From contig NZ_LYVJ01000012.1 of the NCBI RefSeq assembly GCF_001676385.1, forward strand, positions 90,861-154,860: DNA of 64,000 bases, read 5' to 3'. Made by a program: the position numbers and the translations under genes. The notes below the pieces were generated by a model. The model made no database searches. It was not told the DNA's origin and saw nothing but the letters and a program-made list of their open reading frames with translations. Of the stretch, positions 55,712-64,000 are shown piece after piece. Within the stretch, counting starts at the first letter, position 1, and the number at the start of each line of letters is the position of its first letter. Source of the DNA: Stenotrophomonas maltophilia. Lineage in GTDB: Bacteria > Pseudomonadota > Gammaproteobacteria > Xanthomonadales > Xanthomonadaceae.

Positions 55712-55987
55712 TCAGGCCGGGCGGGCGCCCAGCTCCGGCATCAACCGGAAATCCGGCGTGCCCCCATCACCCGACCGCCGGGGCGCGGCCTGGATGGCCG
55801 CCAGCATCTCCTGCGCGCTCGCACGGATGCGCGCATGGTGCTCTGGCGACGCGTGGCTGATCAGGCTGCCGACATGAAACTCGAATACGTCCTCCAGTAC
55901 GTCGGGCTGGTCCTCGTGCAGCATCTGCAGCAGGCCACGCAGCTTGCAGATTTCCGACTCCAGCTCCTCGACCGCGAACAACATGGC
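55712..55987 (-). CDS. Conserved-looking small protein of unknown function
   Basis: A 91-residue protein starting MLFAVEELESEICKLRGLLQ, with an amphipathic N-terminal helix, a charged middle (HEDQPDVLEDVFEFHVGSLI) and a Pro/Gly tail. A strong ribosome site, gaggagg, lies 7 bases before the ATG at 55987. I favour this over longer in-frame starts, which would add a disordered leader. No family is recognised. It faces pdeM with one base between stop codons. Confidence 0.6.
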   Translation of the reverse strand, partial: AMLFAVEELESEICKLRGLLQMLHEDQPDVLEDVFEFHVGSLISHASPEHHARIRASAQEMLAAIQAAPRRSGDGGTPDFRLMPELGARPA

Positions 55988-56165
55988 ATCCTCCTCTTCG
56001 ACATCAGGCGGCACGTCCGGGCCGCAGCAGGCCGCGACGGCAGTGCCGCCCGGGCCAAGCGCGATGTCGATCACGGAAAGGAAAACGGGCGACGCAGCAA
56101 TCGCGTGCCCCCTCTTCTCGCATATCCGCGGTGAGGCAACCGTTAATCCACGTGACGGGACTGCT

Positions 56166-57434
56166 TCACGCGCCTGCGGGTTCCGCGATGGCAGCAGTCG
56201 GTTCCGCGGCACTGGCCAGTGCCGCGATGAAGGCCGGATCCAGTTTCAACGAACCGAACCAGCCGTGCTGCGTACCGCTGAGCACGCGCAGCATATGGCC
56301 GCGCCCTCCCGGCAGCCGTCCCATCGGGCCGAGCAGTACATCGCGCGCCTTTGCCCATGCGTCGCGCTCGGATTGGAACAGCGGCGTCAGCCAGCGGCTC
56401 CAGCGCTGGTACACCGCCACGTGCGCGCGTCGCTGCGCCTGGTAAGCCTGCAGGGCGGCGCCATTGCCTCCGTGGCTGCGCAGCGCATCGCGCAGCGCCA
56501 GCGCATCCAGCAGCGCCATGTTCACGCCCTGGCCCAGCTGCGGACTCATCGAATGCGCAGCATCACCGGCCAGCACCAGGCGCCCTTCGTGCCAGCGTGC
56601 CATCACCGCATCGCGGTAGACTGCGCGCGCCAGTTGGCCAGCCTCGCGCAGGTGCGCGAAGCGCGCAGTGGCCTGCGGCCACAACGCGTGCAGTTCATCC
56701 AGCCAGGGCGCCATGCCATCGGCCTGCCATCGCTCGAAATCCGAACGCGGCAGGCTCCAGAAGAAGCTCAGGCGCGGCGTGTCGTCGCCGGGACGCGTGC
56801 CGACTGGCAGCAGCCCGATCATCTTGCGCGCGGCCACGTAGCGCTGCCGCAGTTCCTGCATGTGCGGCCAGTCTTCGGAGGGCAGCAGGCACCACAACGC
56901 ACCCCACGGGTAGACGCGGTCCAGCGCGGTGCCGCCGGCGACCGTGCCGCGCAGCGTCGACGCAGCGCCATCGGCCGCCACGACCAGGTCGAACGGGCCA
57001 TGCCCGCGCCCGTCGCTGTCACGCAGGCGGCCGTGCCCGGCATCGACCTGGACGATGGTCGTGCCCGCATGCAGCTGCCCTGCACCCGCGCGCGCTTCAT
57101 CCAGCAACGAAAACAATGCCCCCCGCTGCATCCCCAGTCCATGCAGGCGTGCGTCCAGGCCGTCGTAGCGCATGTCCATCACGGCGCGTCCGCACGGTGT
57201 ATCGCCGTACAGCCGATGCACCGGTGCCGCGTGCACGCGCACCCTGTCCAGCAGGCCCATCTGCCAGAGCACCTGCAGGCCGCTCGGCTGCAGCAGGAAG
57301 CCTGCACCTACCGGCCCCGGCGTCGGCACGCGCTCGAAGATCTCCACGTCGTGGCCATCACGGGTCAGCAGAATGGCCAATGCCTGGCCAGCGGTGCCGT
57401 ACCCAATCACGGCGATGCGCAGTCGTTCCCTCAT
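56166..57434 (-). CDS. FAD-dependent monooxygenase (UbiH/salicylate hydroxylase-like)
   Basis: A 422-residue class A flavoprotein monooxygenase. The N-terminal FAD motif is VIGYGTAGQALAILLTRDGH (GxGxxG with acidic end of strand 2), the middle motif is LVVAADGAASTLR (DG), and the second FAD motif is LVLAGDAAHSMSPQLGQGVN. The substrate cannot be read; it is not next to ubiquinone genes. The start at 57434 (MRERLR) is chosen because the GxGxxG fold must begin close to the N terminus. Confidence 0.87.
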   Translation of the reverse strand: MRERLRIAVIGYGTAGQALAILLTRDGHDVEIFERVPTPGPVGAGFLLQPSGLQVLWQMGLLDRVRVHAAPVHRLYGDTPCGRAVMDMRYDGLDARLHGLGMQRGALFSLLDEARAGAGQLHAGTTIVQVDAGHGRLRDSDGRGHGPFDLVVAADGAASTLRGTVAGGTALDRVYPWGALWCLLPSEDWPHMQELRQRYVAARKMIGLLPVGTRPGDDTPRLSFFWSLPRSDFERWQADGMAPWLDELHALWPQATARFAHLREAGQLARAVYRDAVMARWHEGRLVLAGDAAHSMSPQLGQGVNMALLDALALRDALRSHGGNGAALQAYQAQRRAHVAVYQRWSRWLTPLFQSERDAWAKARDVLLGPMGRLPGGRGHMLRVLSGTQHGWFGSLKLDPAFIAALASAAEPTAAIAEPAGA

Positions 57435-57533
57435 GTGCGCATTGTGCCCGAGGCGGATCGCGAATGGGCCACCGCCGCCCGCGCCCGGACGGCGGCACGC
57501 GCGGGCCGGGCATGGAGCTGCCGGGCGGCCCGC

Positions 57534-57564
57534 AAAAAAAAAACCCCGCCGAAGCGGGGTTTTC
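57534..57564. terminator. Strong intrinsic terminator of the cold-shock gene
   Basis: On the minus strand: ccccgc/ttcg/gcgggg followed by a run of ten T. A shorter T-run on the plus strand makes it possibly bidirectional. It lies 19 bases beyond the cold-shock gene stop and separates it from the monooxygenase gene. Confidence 0.9.
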
Positions 57565-57582
57565 AACGCACTGTCGAGTGGA

Positions 57583-57789
57583 TCACTCGGCCGGCGTGAT
57601 GTTCGAAGCCTGCGCACCCTTCGGGCCCTGGGTCACGTCATAGGTGACACGCTGGCCTTCCTGCAGGCTGCGGAAGCCCTTGGAGTTGATGGCGGAGAAG
57701 TGCGCGAACACGTCGGCGCTGCCATCCTCCGGCGAGATGAAGCCAAATCCCTTGGCGTCGTTGAACCACTTGACGGTACCGTTCGGCAT
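57583..57789 (-). CDS. Cold-shock protein, CspA family
   Basis: A 68-residue single cold-shock domain that binds single-stranded RNA and DNA. The RNP1 motif is KGFGFISP and RNP2 is DVFAHFSAI. The start [18 protein letters not shown] is the family N terminus, so the ATG at 57789 is firm. It follows mtnP and ends at the strong terminator. The short upstream region does not show a long cold-box leader, so I cannot say whether it is cold-inducible. Confidence 0.95.
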   Translation of the reverse strand: MPNGTVKWFNDAKGFGFISPEDGSADVFAHFSAINSKGFRSLQEGQRVTYDVTQGPKGAQASNITPAE

Positions 57790-57877
57790 GGTGATGCGAG
57801 ACCTTATGCAATGAATGGGTGGTGTACGCTGAACCCGCGCACAAGCTGAGTATGCAAAGCTTGCTCGGGGAAGACAA

Positions 57878-58624
57878 TCACCCCCGTGCCAATTCGCCCA
57901 CCAGTTCCGGAAGTCCGTTGCTCGCGGCCTGCACATTGGCGAGCACTTCAGCCATCGTGATCTCCTCGCCATCACCGCAACCGGCCGCCCAGTTGGCGAT
58001 GATCGCCAGGCAGGCATAGTCCAATCCCAGCTCCCGCGCCAGCGCGGCTTCCGGCATGCCGGTCATGCCCACCAGGTCGCAGCCATCGCGGCGCATGCGC
58101 GCGATTTCGGCGATGGTCTCCAGGCGTGGGCCCTGCGTCGCGCCGTAGCAGCCACCGTCATGAACAGTGACGCCAGTCACCTTGGCGGCCGCCAGGATCT
58201 TGCTGCGCAGCATCGGGGTGTACGGATGGCCGAAATCAACGTGCACCACCTCGGTGCCCTCTTCTTCACAGATGGTGCCGATACGGCCCCACGTGTAGTC
58301 GATGATCTGATCCGGGCACGCCAGCACGCGTGGCCCGAAGGCCTCGGTAATGCCACCGACCGTGTTCAACGCCAGCACACGCTGCACACCCAGCTGCTGC
58401 AGCGCAGCAAGATTGGCGCGATAATTGATCTTGTGGGGTGGCAGCGAATGGCCTTCACCGTGGCGCGCCAGGAAGGCGACGCGGTGGCCGAGCAGCGTGC
58501 CAACGCGCACCGGGCCGGACGGCCGGCCGAAACGGGTGTCGACCTCGTGGGTCTGCACGTCGTCAAGCTTGGCCAGGTTGTAGACACCGGTACCGCCGAT
58601 CACGGCCAGGGCGATCTGTTGCAT
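57878..58624 (-). CDS. mtnP: S-methyl-5'-thioinosine phosphorylase (purine nucleoside phosphorylase family)
   Basis: A 248-residue protein of the MTAP/PNP family. The phosphate-binding start is [16 protein letters not shown], and the substrate site has [20 protein letters not shown] and [20 protein letters not shown] with NxVGM-like [11 protein letters not shown]. In Pseudomonas the homologue next to nagZ and hpt cleaves methylthioinosine, and the same order here supports that activity over methylthioadenosine. Starting at 58624 ([15 protein letters not shown]) removes 21 unlikely upstream residues. Confidence 0.88.
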   Translation of the reverse strand: MQQIALAVIGGTGVYNLAKLDDVQTHEVDTRFGRPSGPVRVGTLLGHRVAFLARHGEGHSLPPHKINYRANLAALQQLGVQRVLALNTVGGITEAFGPRVLACPDQIIDYTWGRIGTICEEEGTEVVHVDFGHPYTPMLRSKILAAAKVTGVTVHDGGCYGATQGPRLETIAEIARMRRDGCDLVGMTGMPEAALARELGLDYACLAIIANWAAGCGDGEEITMAEVLANVQAASNGLPELVGELARG

Positions 58625-58706
58625 TCGAAGCACTCCATGGAAAAGCGAACGCCGGCATCCGGGGATGCCGGCGGCAGAAAAAGGCACGCCGCAGGCGAGT
58701 GCGCCG

Positions 58707-59261
58707 TTATTCCTTCATCGCGTAGATGGCCGGCAGGCAGCGCAGCGATTCGTTGACATCCATGCCGAAGCCGAACACGTAACGGTCCGGCAGTTCGATG
58801 CCGGCATAGTCGGCGGTCACATCCGGCAGTGCACGGTCATGCTTCTTCACGGTCATCGCAGCGATGCGCACATCGGTCGCGCCCTGCTCCAGGCACCAGG
58901 TACGCACACCCTGCAGGGTATAGCCCTCGTCGAGGATGTCGTCGATCAGCAGCACGCGGCGGCCGAACAGCGATGTTGCCGGCTTGTGCTTCCAGACCAG
59001 GTCGCCGCCCGTGGTTTCACCGCGGTAGCGGGTGGCATGCAGGTAATCGAACTGCACATCCTGGCCACGCGCGCCCAGTTCCAGCGCGAGCTGGCCGGCG
59101 AAGGGCAACGCGCCGTGCATGATCGAAAGGAACAGCGGCACCTCGCCCTTGTAATCGCGCGCGATGGCGTCGGCGATACCAGCGATGGCCTTGTCGATGG
59201 TGGGACGGTCGACCAGCAGGTCAGCCTGGGCCAGGGCCTGGGAAATGGTGAGGTTGGGCAT
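58707..59261 (-). CDS. hpt: Hypoxanthine-guanine phosphoribosyltransferase
   Basis: A 184-residue phosphoribosyltransferase that salvages hypoxanthine and guanine to IMP and GMP. The PRPP-binding motif is VLLIDDILDEGYTLQGV, the flexible loop region is LHATRYRGETTGGD, and the substrate aromatic site is PDRYVFGFGMD. Its ATG overlaps the nagZ stop by one base (TGATG). Together with mtnP it handles purine salvage, downstream of nagZ. Confidence 0.92.
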   Translation of the reverse strand: MPNLTISQALAQADLLVDRPTIDKAIAGIADAIARDYKGEVPLFLSIMHGALPFAGQLALELGARGQDVQFDYLHATRYRGETTGGDLVWKHKPATSLFGRRVLLIDDILDEGYTLQGVRTWCLEQGATDVRIAAMTVKKHDRALPDVTADYAGIELPDRYVFGFGMDVNESLRCLPAIYAMKE

Positions 59262-60268
59262 CAGACGGTTCTTCCAAGGGGTTCGAGCAGACGGGATCGG
59301 GTGTCGCGATGGCGGGCATCGGCCAGCAGGCCGTCCCAGCCGAGCGCGCCGCGGCCGAGCAGGCCCAGCAGCGCAGCAGTGTTGAGGGCGCGGCCCTGCA
59401 CGGCGTGCAGGGCTTCATCAACCAGTTCCGGGTGGCAGACCAGCACCACGTCGCAGCCGGCATCCAGATGCGCGTGGACGCGGGCCGGCACGCCCCCGGC
59501 GCTGTGCGAGGCCGCCATGCCGATGTCGTCGGAGAACACCACCCCACGGAAGCCGAGCTCGCCGCGCAGGATGTCCTGGATCCAGCGCGGCGAATAGCCC
59601 GCCGGCTCCGGCGCCACCTGCGGATAGATCACGTGCGCCATCATGACTGCGTCGGCACCGGCGGCGATGCCGGCCTGGAACGGCACCAGGTCCTGCGCGC
59701 GCAGTTCGTCCAGCGCGCGCGGGTCGATCGCGGTATCGACGTGGGTGTCCTCCAGCACGGTGCCGTGGCCGGGGAAATGCTTGAGCGTGGCGGCCATGCC
59801 CACCGCATGCATGCCGCGCACGTAGGCGGCGGTGAACGCGGCCACCACCTGCGGGTCTTCGCTGAAGGCGCGGTTGCCGATGGCGCGGTTGCCGCGGCCA
59901 AGGTCGACCACCGGTGCGAAGCTCAGGTCCAGGCCGCTGGCCCGCACCTCGCTGGCCATCAGCCAGGCATGCTGTTCGGCCAGTGCCAAGGCCTGCTGCG
60001 GGTCGGTGGCGTACAGCGCCCCGATGTCCTGCAGCGGCGGCAGATCGCTGTAACCCTCGCGGAAACGCTGTACGCGGCCGCCTTCCTGGTCTACGCAGAT
60101 CAGCTGCGGGCGCGGAGCGGCGGCGCGGATGGCCGCGCTCAGATCGGTGACCTGCTGGCGCGAGACGAAGTTGCGCTTGAACAGCACCACCCCGGCCACA
60201 GCATCATGCTGCAGCCAGTCACGCTCCTGGGCGGTCAGTTCGGTGCCGGCAACGCCGATCAGCAGCAT
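59261..60268 (-). CDS. nagZ: Beta-N-acetylhexosaminidase NagZ
   Basis: A cytoplasmic GH3 family glycosidase of 335 residues, which removes GlcNAc from anhydromuropeptides in peptidoglycan recycling and so affects AmpR-controlled beta-lactamase signals. The family His-Asp motif is KHFPGHGTVLEDTH and the Asp nucleophile is in VVFSDDIGMAA. VDQEGGRVQRFREG and the Arg-rich site are intact. The start at 60268 (MLLIGVAGTELTAQERDWL) is the family N terminus. It begins the nagZ-hpt-mtnP cluster. Confidence 0.95.
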   Translation of the reverse strand: MLLIGVAGTELTAQERDWLQHDAVAGVVLFKRNFVSRQQVTDLSAAIRAAAPRPQLICVDQEGGRVQRFREGYSDLPPLQDIGALYATDPQQALALAEQHAWLMASEVRASGLDLSFAPVVDLGRGNRAIGNRAFSEDPQVVAAFTAAYVRGMHAVGMAATLKHFPGHGTVLEDTHVDTAIDPRALDELRAQDLVPFQAGIAAGADAVMMAHVIYPQVAPEPAGYSPRWIQDILRGELGFRGVVFSDDIGMAASHSAGGVPARVHAHLDAGCDVVLVCHPELVDEALHAVQGRALNTAALLGLLGRGALGWDGLLADARHRDTRSRLLEPLGRTV

Positions 60269-60365
60269 GGTCGATCTCCACAACGCGCGCCCGCATGGCG
60301 CAGTGCCGCATTGTCGCAGAACCGGCCGACAGGCGCAGTGGTCAAGGCAAAAGGGAAGCGTGGGG

Positions 60366-61058
60366 TCAGAGCTTGCAGCCGTCCGGGCCGCAGGCCTCGT
60401 CACCGGCTGCGGCAGCCGACGCCCCCTGCTCGGCAGCGATCTGGCGCAGGGCATTGGCGAAGGCCTCGGGTGGCTGCGCCCCGGAAATGGCCCACTTCCC
60501 GTCAATGACGAAGGTCGGCACCGAGGAGATGCCCAACGCGTGAGCCTCCGCCAGCCTGGCTTCGACCTCCGCCATCCCGCGGTCGGAGGCCAGCATCTGC
60601 GCGATTTCGCCGGCGTCGAGGCCGCCCGCCACGCCGGCCTTGATCAGCACTGAAGGGTCCGCCAGATTCTGGCCATGCTCGAAGTGGGCGCGGAACAACG
60701 CCTCGCCGACCGCATCCTGCACGCCATGCTCGCCGGCCAGCCACAGCACCCGGTGCGCCGGAAGCGTGGTTACCCGCACCTGGCCCTGGCTGAAGTCCAT
60801 TGGCAGGCCCTCGGCGCGCGCGGTGGTCTGGGTCTGGCCGAGAATCTGCTCGGTCCGCTCGACGCCACCGAACTTGCGCACATACGCCTCGCGCAGCGGC
60901 ACCGGGGTGGCATCCGCGTCCGGGTCCAGCTGGAACGGCTGCCAGTGGATGTCCAGTCCAGGCGCGTCGTCGCCGAGCAGCTTCACGCCTTGCCGGAAAC
61001 GGTGCTTGCCGATCCAGCACCAAGGGCAGACCACGTCGGAGTAGATATCGATTCTCAT
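60366..61058 (-). CDS. DsbA-family oxidoreductase (FrnE/DSBA-like thioredoxin domain)
   Basis: A 230-residue cytoplasmic thioredoxin-fold protein without a signal peptide. The active site is SDVVCPWCWIGKHRF (CPWC), and the helical insertion holds SQGQVRVTTLPAHRVLWLAG. The cis-Pro region is SSVPTFVIDGKWAISGAQP. The layout matches the FrnE/2-hydroxychromene isomerase-like group. The tail CGPDGCKL adds two cysteines. The partner is unknown. Confidence 0.88.
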   Translation of the reverse strand: MRIDIYSDVVCPWCWIGKHRFRQGVKLLGDDAPGLDIHWQPFQLDPDADATPVPLREAYVRKFGGVERTEQILGQTQTTARAEGLPMDFSQGQVRVTTLPAHRVLWLAGEHGVQDAVGEALFRAHFEHGQNLADPSVLIKAGVAGGLDAGEIAQMLASDRGMAEVEARLAEAHALGISSVPTFVIDGKWAISGAQPPEAFANALRQIAAEQGASAAAAGDEACGPDGCKL

Positions 61059-61088
61059 CCTGCCAACATGGGGCCCGCGCCTATGGAT

Positions 61089-61168
61089 AAAAGGGGACGG
61101 AGGGAATTAAGTCGCTTCCCGCACAGCTGGGACAAGTGCGACTTAATTCCCTCCGCCCCCTCTTTTTT
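61089..61168. repeat. Long imperfect palindrome in the gap between CYTH and DsbA-like genes
   Basis: Left arm 61098-61115 (cggagggaattaagtcgc) and right arm 61138-61155 are perfect 18-base inverted repeats, extended outward by the imperfect aaaagggga/ccccctctttt pair. The 22-base loop (61116-61137) contains a small tccc/ggga inversion. One arm recurs at 36848-36875. It could act as a terminator for both messages (T-runs on both outer ends) or be a REP-like mobile repeat. Confidence 0.7.
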
Positions 61169-61653
61169 CACCACTGTGAATAGGGATGACTGGCCAGGGC
61201 GACGTTGTAGTAGCGCGGATCGTCGGTCACTTCGGCGCCCACCCAACTTGGCAGGTCGATGGCCTGGTCCGCACTGTCCAGTTCGACTTCGGCCACCACC
61301 AGCCCGGCGTTCTCGCCCAGGAATTCATCCACTTCCCAGACCAGGCCCGCGTGTTCGACCAGGTGCCGCCGCTTGTCGATCAGGCCGCCCACGCACAACG
61401 CCAGCAGGGCGCGGGCGTCGTCCAGCGGGATCGGATAGTCGAACTCCTGCCGGGTATGGCCGAGGGTGCGCGACTTCAGGTTCAGTGCGGCGTGGTCCCC
61501 TTCGATGCGCACGCGCACCGACGCATTCTGGCTGCCGGAATCCAGCGCGCCCATGTCGTTGATATAACCCTGCGCCATCGGAATCACCCGATGCGCGGCG
61601 GTGCGCCAGCCATCGCTGCTGACGAGGAACTTGCGTTCGATCTCGATGCCCAT
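61168..61653 (-). CDS. CYTH domain-containing protein
   Basis: A 161-residue protein beginning MGIEIERKFLVSSDGW, the diagnostic ExExK motif of the CYTH (CyaB/thiamine triphosphatase) fold. Charged pairs follow in VRVRIEGDHAALNLK, EFDYPIP, DKRRHLVEHAGLVWEVDEF and VVAEVELDSAD. The family hydrolyses triphosphates such as inorganic tripolyphosphate; the substrate here is unassigned. The start at 61653 is 8 codons inside the longest frame, on the conserved motif. Confidence 0.92.
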   Translation of the reverse strand: MGIEIERKFLVSSDGWRTAAHRVIPMAQGYINDMGALDSGSQNASVRVRIEGDHAALNLKSRTLGHTRQEFDYPIPLDDARALLALCVGGLIDKRRHLVEHAGLVWEVDEFLGENAGLVVAEVELDSADQAIDLPSWVGAEVTDDPRYYNVALASHPYSQW

Positions 61654-61686
61654 CGCACCATTATGCGCGATGGGCATGGCATCCGG

Positions 61687-63021
61687 TCAGCGCTTCTCGA
61701 ACACCGCGATGCTCTCCACGTGCGCCGTGTGCGGGAACATGTCCATGGCACCGGCGCTGACCAGGGTGAAGCCCTGCTCGTTTACCAGGTAGCCGGCATC
61801 ACGCGCCAGCGAACCCGGGTGGCAGCTGACATAGACGATACGCTTGAACTGCTTCAGCGGAAGCTGCTGCAGCACCTCGATCGCGCCCGAGCGCGGCGGG
61901 TCCAGCAGCAGCTTGTCGAAGCCCTGGCGCATCCATGGCGTGCTGCGCTGGTCCTGGGTCAGGTCGGCGCTGAAGAACCGGGCGTTGGCCAGGCCGTTGC
62001 GCTCGGCATTCTCACGCGCACGCGCGACGAGGCCGGCATCGCCTTCCACGCCGACCACCTCGCGCACGCGACGCGCCAGCGGCAGGGTGAAGTTGCCGAG
62101 GCCGCAGAACAGGTCCAGCACGCGCTCGTCCTCACCCGGCTGCAGCAGGTCCAGGGCATGGGCGATCATCTTCTCGTTAAGCTTGGCGTTGACCTGGATG
62201 AAATCCAGCGGGCGGAATGCCAGCTCGACGTCCCACGGCGCCAACCGGAACGACAGCGGCACGCCCTGCCCGTCCAGCGGATGCACGGTGTCCACGCCCC
62301 CCGGCTGCAGGTAGATGGCGAAGCCATGCTGTTGCCCGAACACCGCCCAGGCGGCGCGGTCTGCATCGCTGAGCGGCTGCAGGTGGCGCACGGTCAAGGC
62401 AATGGCCTGGTCACCGCCGATGAACTCGATCTGCGGAATGTCCCGCTTCCCCTCCAGCGACTCGATGAAGGCCGACAGCACCCCGACTTTCGTGCCGATT
62501 TCCGGGATCACGGTCAGGCACTGGCTCAGATCGGCGACGAAGCGCGGATCCTGTTCACGGAAGCCGACCAGGGTCTTGTCCTTCTTCTCGACCCGGCGCA
62601 CCGAAAATCGCCCCTTGCGGCGATAGCCCCAGCTCTCGCCGACCAACGGCGGCAGCACCGCACCCGGCTTCACGTGGCCGATGCGCTCCAGGTTGTCCAT
62701 CAGCACGCGCTGCTTGGCAACAATCTGCTGGTCTTCGTCCAGGTGCTGCAGCACGCAGCCGGCACAGGTACCGAAGTGCGGGCACCTCGGGCTCACGCGT
62801 TGCGGCGAGGCCTGCAGGACTTCCACGGTGCGCGCCTCGTCGAAATGGCGGCTGCGGGCCGTCTGTTCAGCCATCACCACTTCGCCCGGCAGAGCGCCGC
62901 TGACAAAGGTGACCTTGCCGCCCTCACCGTCACGGCGGGCGACGCCACGGCCATCATGGCTGAGGTCGAGAATCTCGGTCTGGAACGGGGTACGGTCGAT
63001 GCGGGAACGGGATCGGGCCAC
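61687..63021 (-). CDS. rlmD: 23S rRNA (uracil-1939-C5)-methyltransferase RlmD
   Basis: RlmD makes m5U1939 in 23S rRNA. The 444-residue protein has an N-terminal TRAM domain (EILDLSHDGRGVARRDGEGG), a 4Fe-4S cluster (CPHFGTCAGCVLQHL, with SQC later), the SAM-binding motif VLDLFCGLGNFTLPLARRV, and catalytic DPPRSGAIEVL and VSCHPGSLARD. I use the GTG start at 63021 (V in CHVARSRSRIDR); the true start may be a nearby codon. The frame is intact. Confidence 0.92.
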   Translation of the reverse strand: MARSRSRIDRTPFQTEILDLSHDGRGVARRDGEGGKVTFVSGALPGEVVMAEQTARSRHFDEARTVEVLQASPQRVSPRCPHFGTCAGCVLQHLDEDQQIVAKQRVLMDNLERIGHVKPGAVLPPLVGESWGYRRKGRFSVRRVEKKDKTLVGFREQDPRFVADLSQCLTVIPEIGTKVGVLSAFIESLEGKRDIPQIEFIGGDQAIALTVRHLQPLSDADRAAWAVFGQQHGFAIYLQPGGVDTVHPLDGQGVPLSFRLAPWDVELAFRPLDFIQVNAKLNEKMIAHALDLLQPGEDERVLDLFCGLGNFTLPLARRVREVVGVEGDAGLVARARENAERNGLANARFFSADLTQDQRSTPWMRQGFDKLLLDPPRSGAIEVLQQLPLKQFKRIVYVSCHPGSLARDAGYLVNEQGFTLVSAGAMDMFPHTAHVESIAVFEKR

Positions 63022-63148
63022 GTGGCAACAGGCTGCGGGCAAAAATGGGGGCGTATTGTCGCAGATCCTGACCGGCAGGGCCCGGGCCCGCTTGCGCCCG
63101 CCGCCGCCGTGCTTGATGATTGGGACAGCTGACATGGAGGCAGCCCTG

Positions 63149-63877
63149 ATGCAGATGACCCCGCGGGCCACTCGGCCACGCTTCCTGCTTGTCGAGGACG
63201 ACATCATCAGCCGCGGCTTTTTCAAGGCGGCGCTGGAAACCTTGCCGGCGGACGTGGACACCGCAGACTCACTGGCCAGTGCCCTGGCCAGTGCCGAACC
63301 CGGTGCGCACGACCTGTGGCTGATCGACGTCAACCTGCCTGATGGCAACGGCGCCCAGTTGCTGCGCGAACTGCGCCGCTCGCATCCGGACACCCCGGCG
63401 CTGGCGCACACCGCCGACGGCGATACCACGATCCATGCACGCCTGCGCGAGGCCGGCTTCAGCGACACCCTGGTCAAGCCGCTGGGCCGTGACCAGCTGC
63501 TGAAGGCAGTGCGCCGTGCTCTGGTCAACAGCCCGGCCGACATTGCGCCGGTACAGGTGCCGGCGGCGGCCGAACCGGAAATACAGGACTGGGACGAAAC
63601 TGCCGCGCTGGCCGCGCTCAATGGCCAGCGCAACCACCTGATCGCACTGCGCGAACTGTTCCTGGCCGAGCTGCCGGGAGTGCGCGACGCGGTCGAGCAG
63701 GCAGTGGACCAGCGCGACGAACGCCAACTGCGCAGCCAGCTGCACCGGTTGCAGGCGAGCTGTGGCTTCGTCGGCGCGGCCCGGTTGGGCCGGGCGGTGC
63801 GCCAGCTGCATCACGCGCCGGAGTCCGGGCAGGCCCAGGCCGGGTTCCGCGCCGCGGTTGCTGCCCTGCTGCACTGA
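63149..63877 (+). CDS. Response regulator with C-terminal HPt domain
   Basis: A 242-residue protein combining a receiver and a histidine phosphotransfer domain. Receiver: acidic pocket in FLLVEDDIISRGFF, phosphoacceptor Asp in LWLIDVNLPDGNG, Thr in LAHTADGDT and Lys in TLVKPLGRDQ. HPt (from about residue 140): phospho-His in LHRLQASCGFVGAARL. It has no output or kinase domain, so it should relay phosphate between other partners. The ATG at 63149 has GGAGG at 63137-63141, so the earlier in-frame ATG at 63134 is unlikely. Divergent from rlmD. Confidence 0.88.
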   Translation: MQMTPRATRPRFLLVEDDIISRGFFKAALETLPADVDTADSLASALASAEPGAHDLWLIDVNLPDGNGAQLLRELRRSHPDTPALAHTADGDTTIHARLREAGFSDTLVKPLGRDQLLKAVRRALVNSPADIAPVQVPAAAEPEIQDWDETAALAALNGQRNHLIALRELFLAELPGVRDAVEQAVDQRDERQLRSQLHRLQASCGFVGAARLGRAVRQLHHAPESGQAQAGFRAAVAALLH

Positions 63878-63890
63878 GGGAGGGGTGTTC

Positions 63891-64000
63891 GGTAGGGCTG
63901 CGCCCTGCACCTGCAGAGGCTTCAAGCCAGAGCAACACCAAAGGCCAGAGCCAGAGCGGCTCTGGCCTTCTGCTTGTTGGGCGGGCCGGTGTGGGTGGGC
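63891..64000 (+). repeat. Composite intergenic repeat, copy C (cut by window edge)
   Basis: Starts with the palindrome agggctgcgccct (63894-63906) and cacctgcagagg, followed by a variable gccaga/agccag hexamer run with a ggccagagcc/ggctctggcc inversion, and then gggcgggccggtgtgggtgg, the start of the MITE-like block. Same orientation and order as copy B. It begins 14 bases after the receiver-HPt stop. Confidence 0.72.

Overview
The window is a dense, GC-rich (about two-thirds G+C) chromosomal segment of a gammaproteobacterium of the Xanthomonadaceae, most likely Stenotrophomonas (S. maltophilia complex). The evidence is the codon bias, the gene content and order (leuS-lptE-holA-nadD, nagZ-hpt-mtnP, a solitary rsxB next to metG), and intergenic REP hairpins with the GTAG-type ends known as SMAG repeats in S. 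maltophilia. I see no phage, integrase, transposase, rRNA, tRNA or CRISPR array. It reads as core chromosome with a few envelope and repair modules.

Layout. 1-4.7 kb: leuS-lptE-holA-nadD operon on the minus strand. 4.8-14.3 kb: a DUF998 membrane protein, the CnoX chaperedoxin, a LysM-FecR / CHASE2-GGDEF signalling pair, a DUF4442 protein, a DUF502 protein and a YhhQ-type transporter. 14.4-22 kb: DUF885 protein, serine hydrolase, VOC protein, DUF2147 protein, metG, HAD phosphatase, rsxB. 22-25.3 kb: autotransporter and RidA. 25.5-31 kb: MprF facing a VirJ/AcvB-type protein, then DUF998, a 57-residue oxidoreductase-like protein and an HD protein. 31-42.8 kb: transglutaminase-TPR protein, YjdM, YegD-like Hsp70, YkgJ-type cysteine cluster, MscS, DksA-like, DUF2058, YgjP-type peptidase, a degenerate RsuA-like protein, phospholipase D, HDOD, leucine dehydrogenase. 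42.9-49.9 kb: subtilisin autotransporter, thiolase, two Ala-rich lipoproteins, AidB-like dehydrogenase. 50-55.7 kb: the four-gene 'ligase-associated' DNA repair operon (exonuclease, ATP-dependent ligase, DEXH helicase, PdeM). 55.7-64 kb: FAD monooxygenase, cold-shock protein, nagZ-hpt-mtnP, DsbA-like, CYTH, rlmD and a receiver-HPt protein.

Two things stand out. First, at least six genes (leuS, cnoX, a DUF4442 gene, an FG-GAP-like gene, the repair ligase twice, its helicase) carry a single-base loss that shifts the frame exactly where the family sequence continues in another frame. leuS is essential and all seven events are losses, so I think most are base-calling or assembly errors. I give the corrected gene spans. 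Second, the longest gene-free stretches (17.85-18.28 kb, 35.98-36.44 kb and the right edge) hold copies of one composite repeat with a fixed module order: SMAG hairpin, MITE-like inverted-repeat element, short hexamer array, 17-bp GC hairpin. Two copies sit head to head at 36 kb.

Functional themes are LPS and phospholipid homeostasis (LptE, MprF, VirJ-like, PLD), peptidoglycan and purine salvage (NagZ, Hpt, MtnP), c-di-GMP signalling from the periplasm, and DNA repair.
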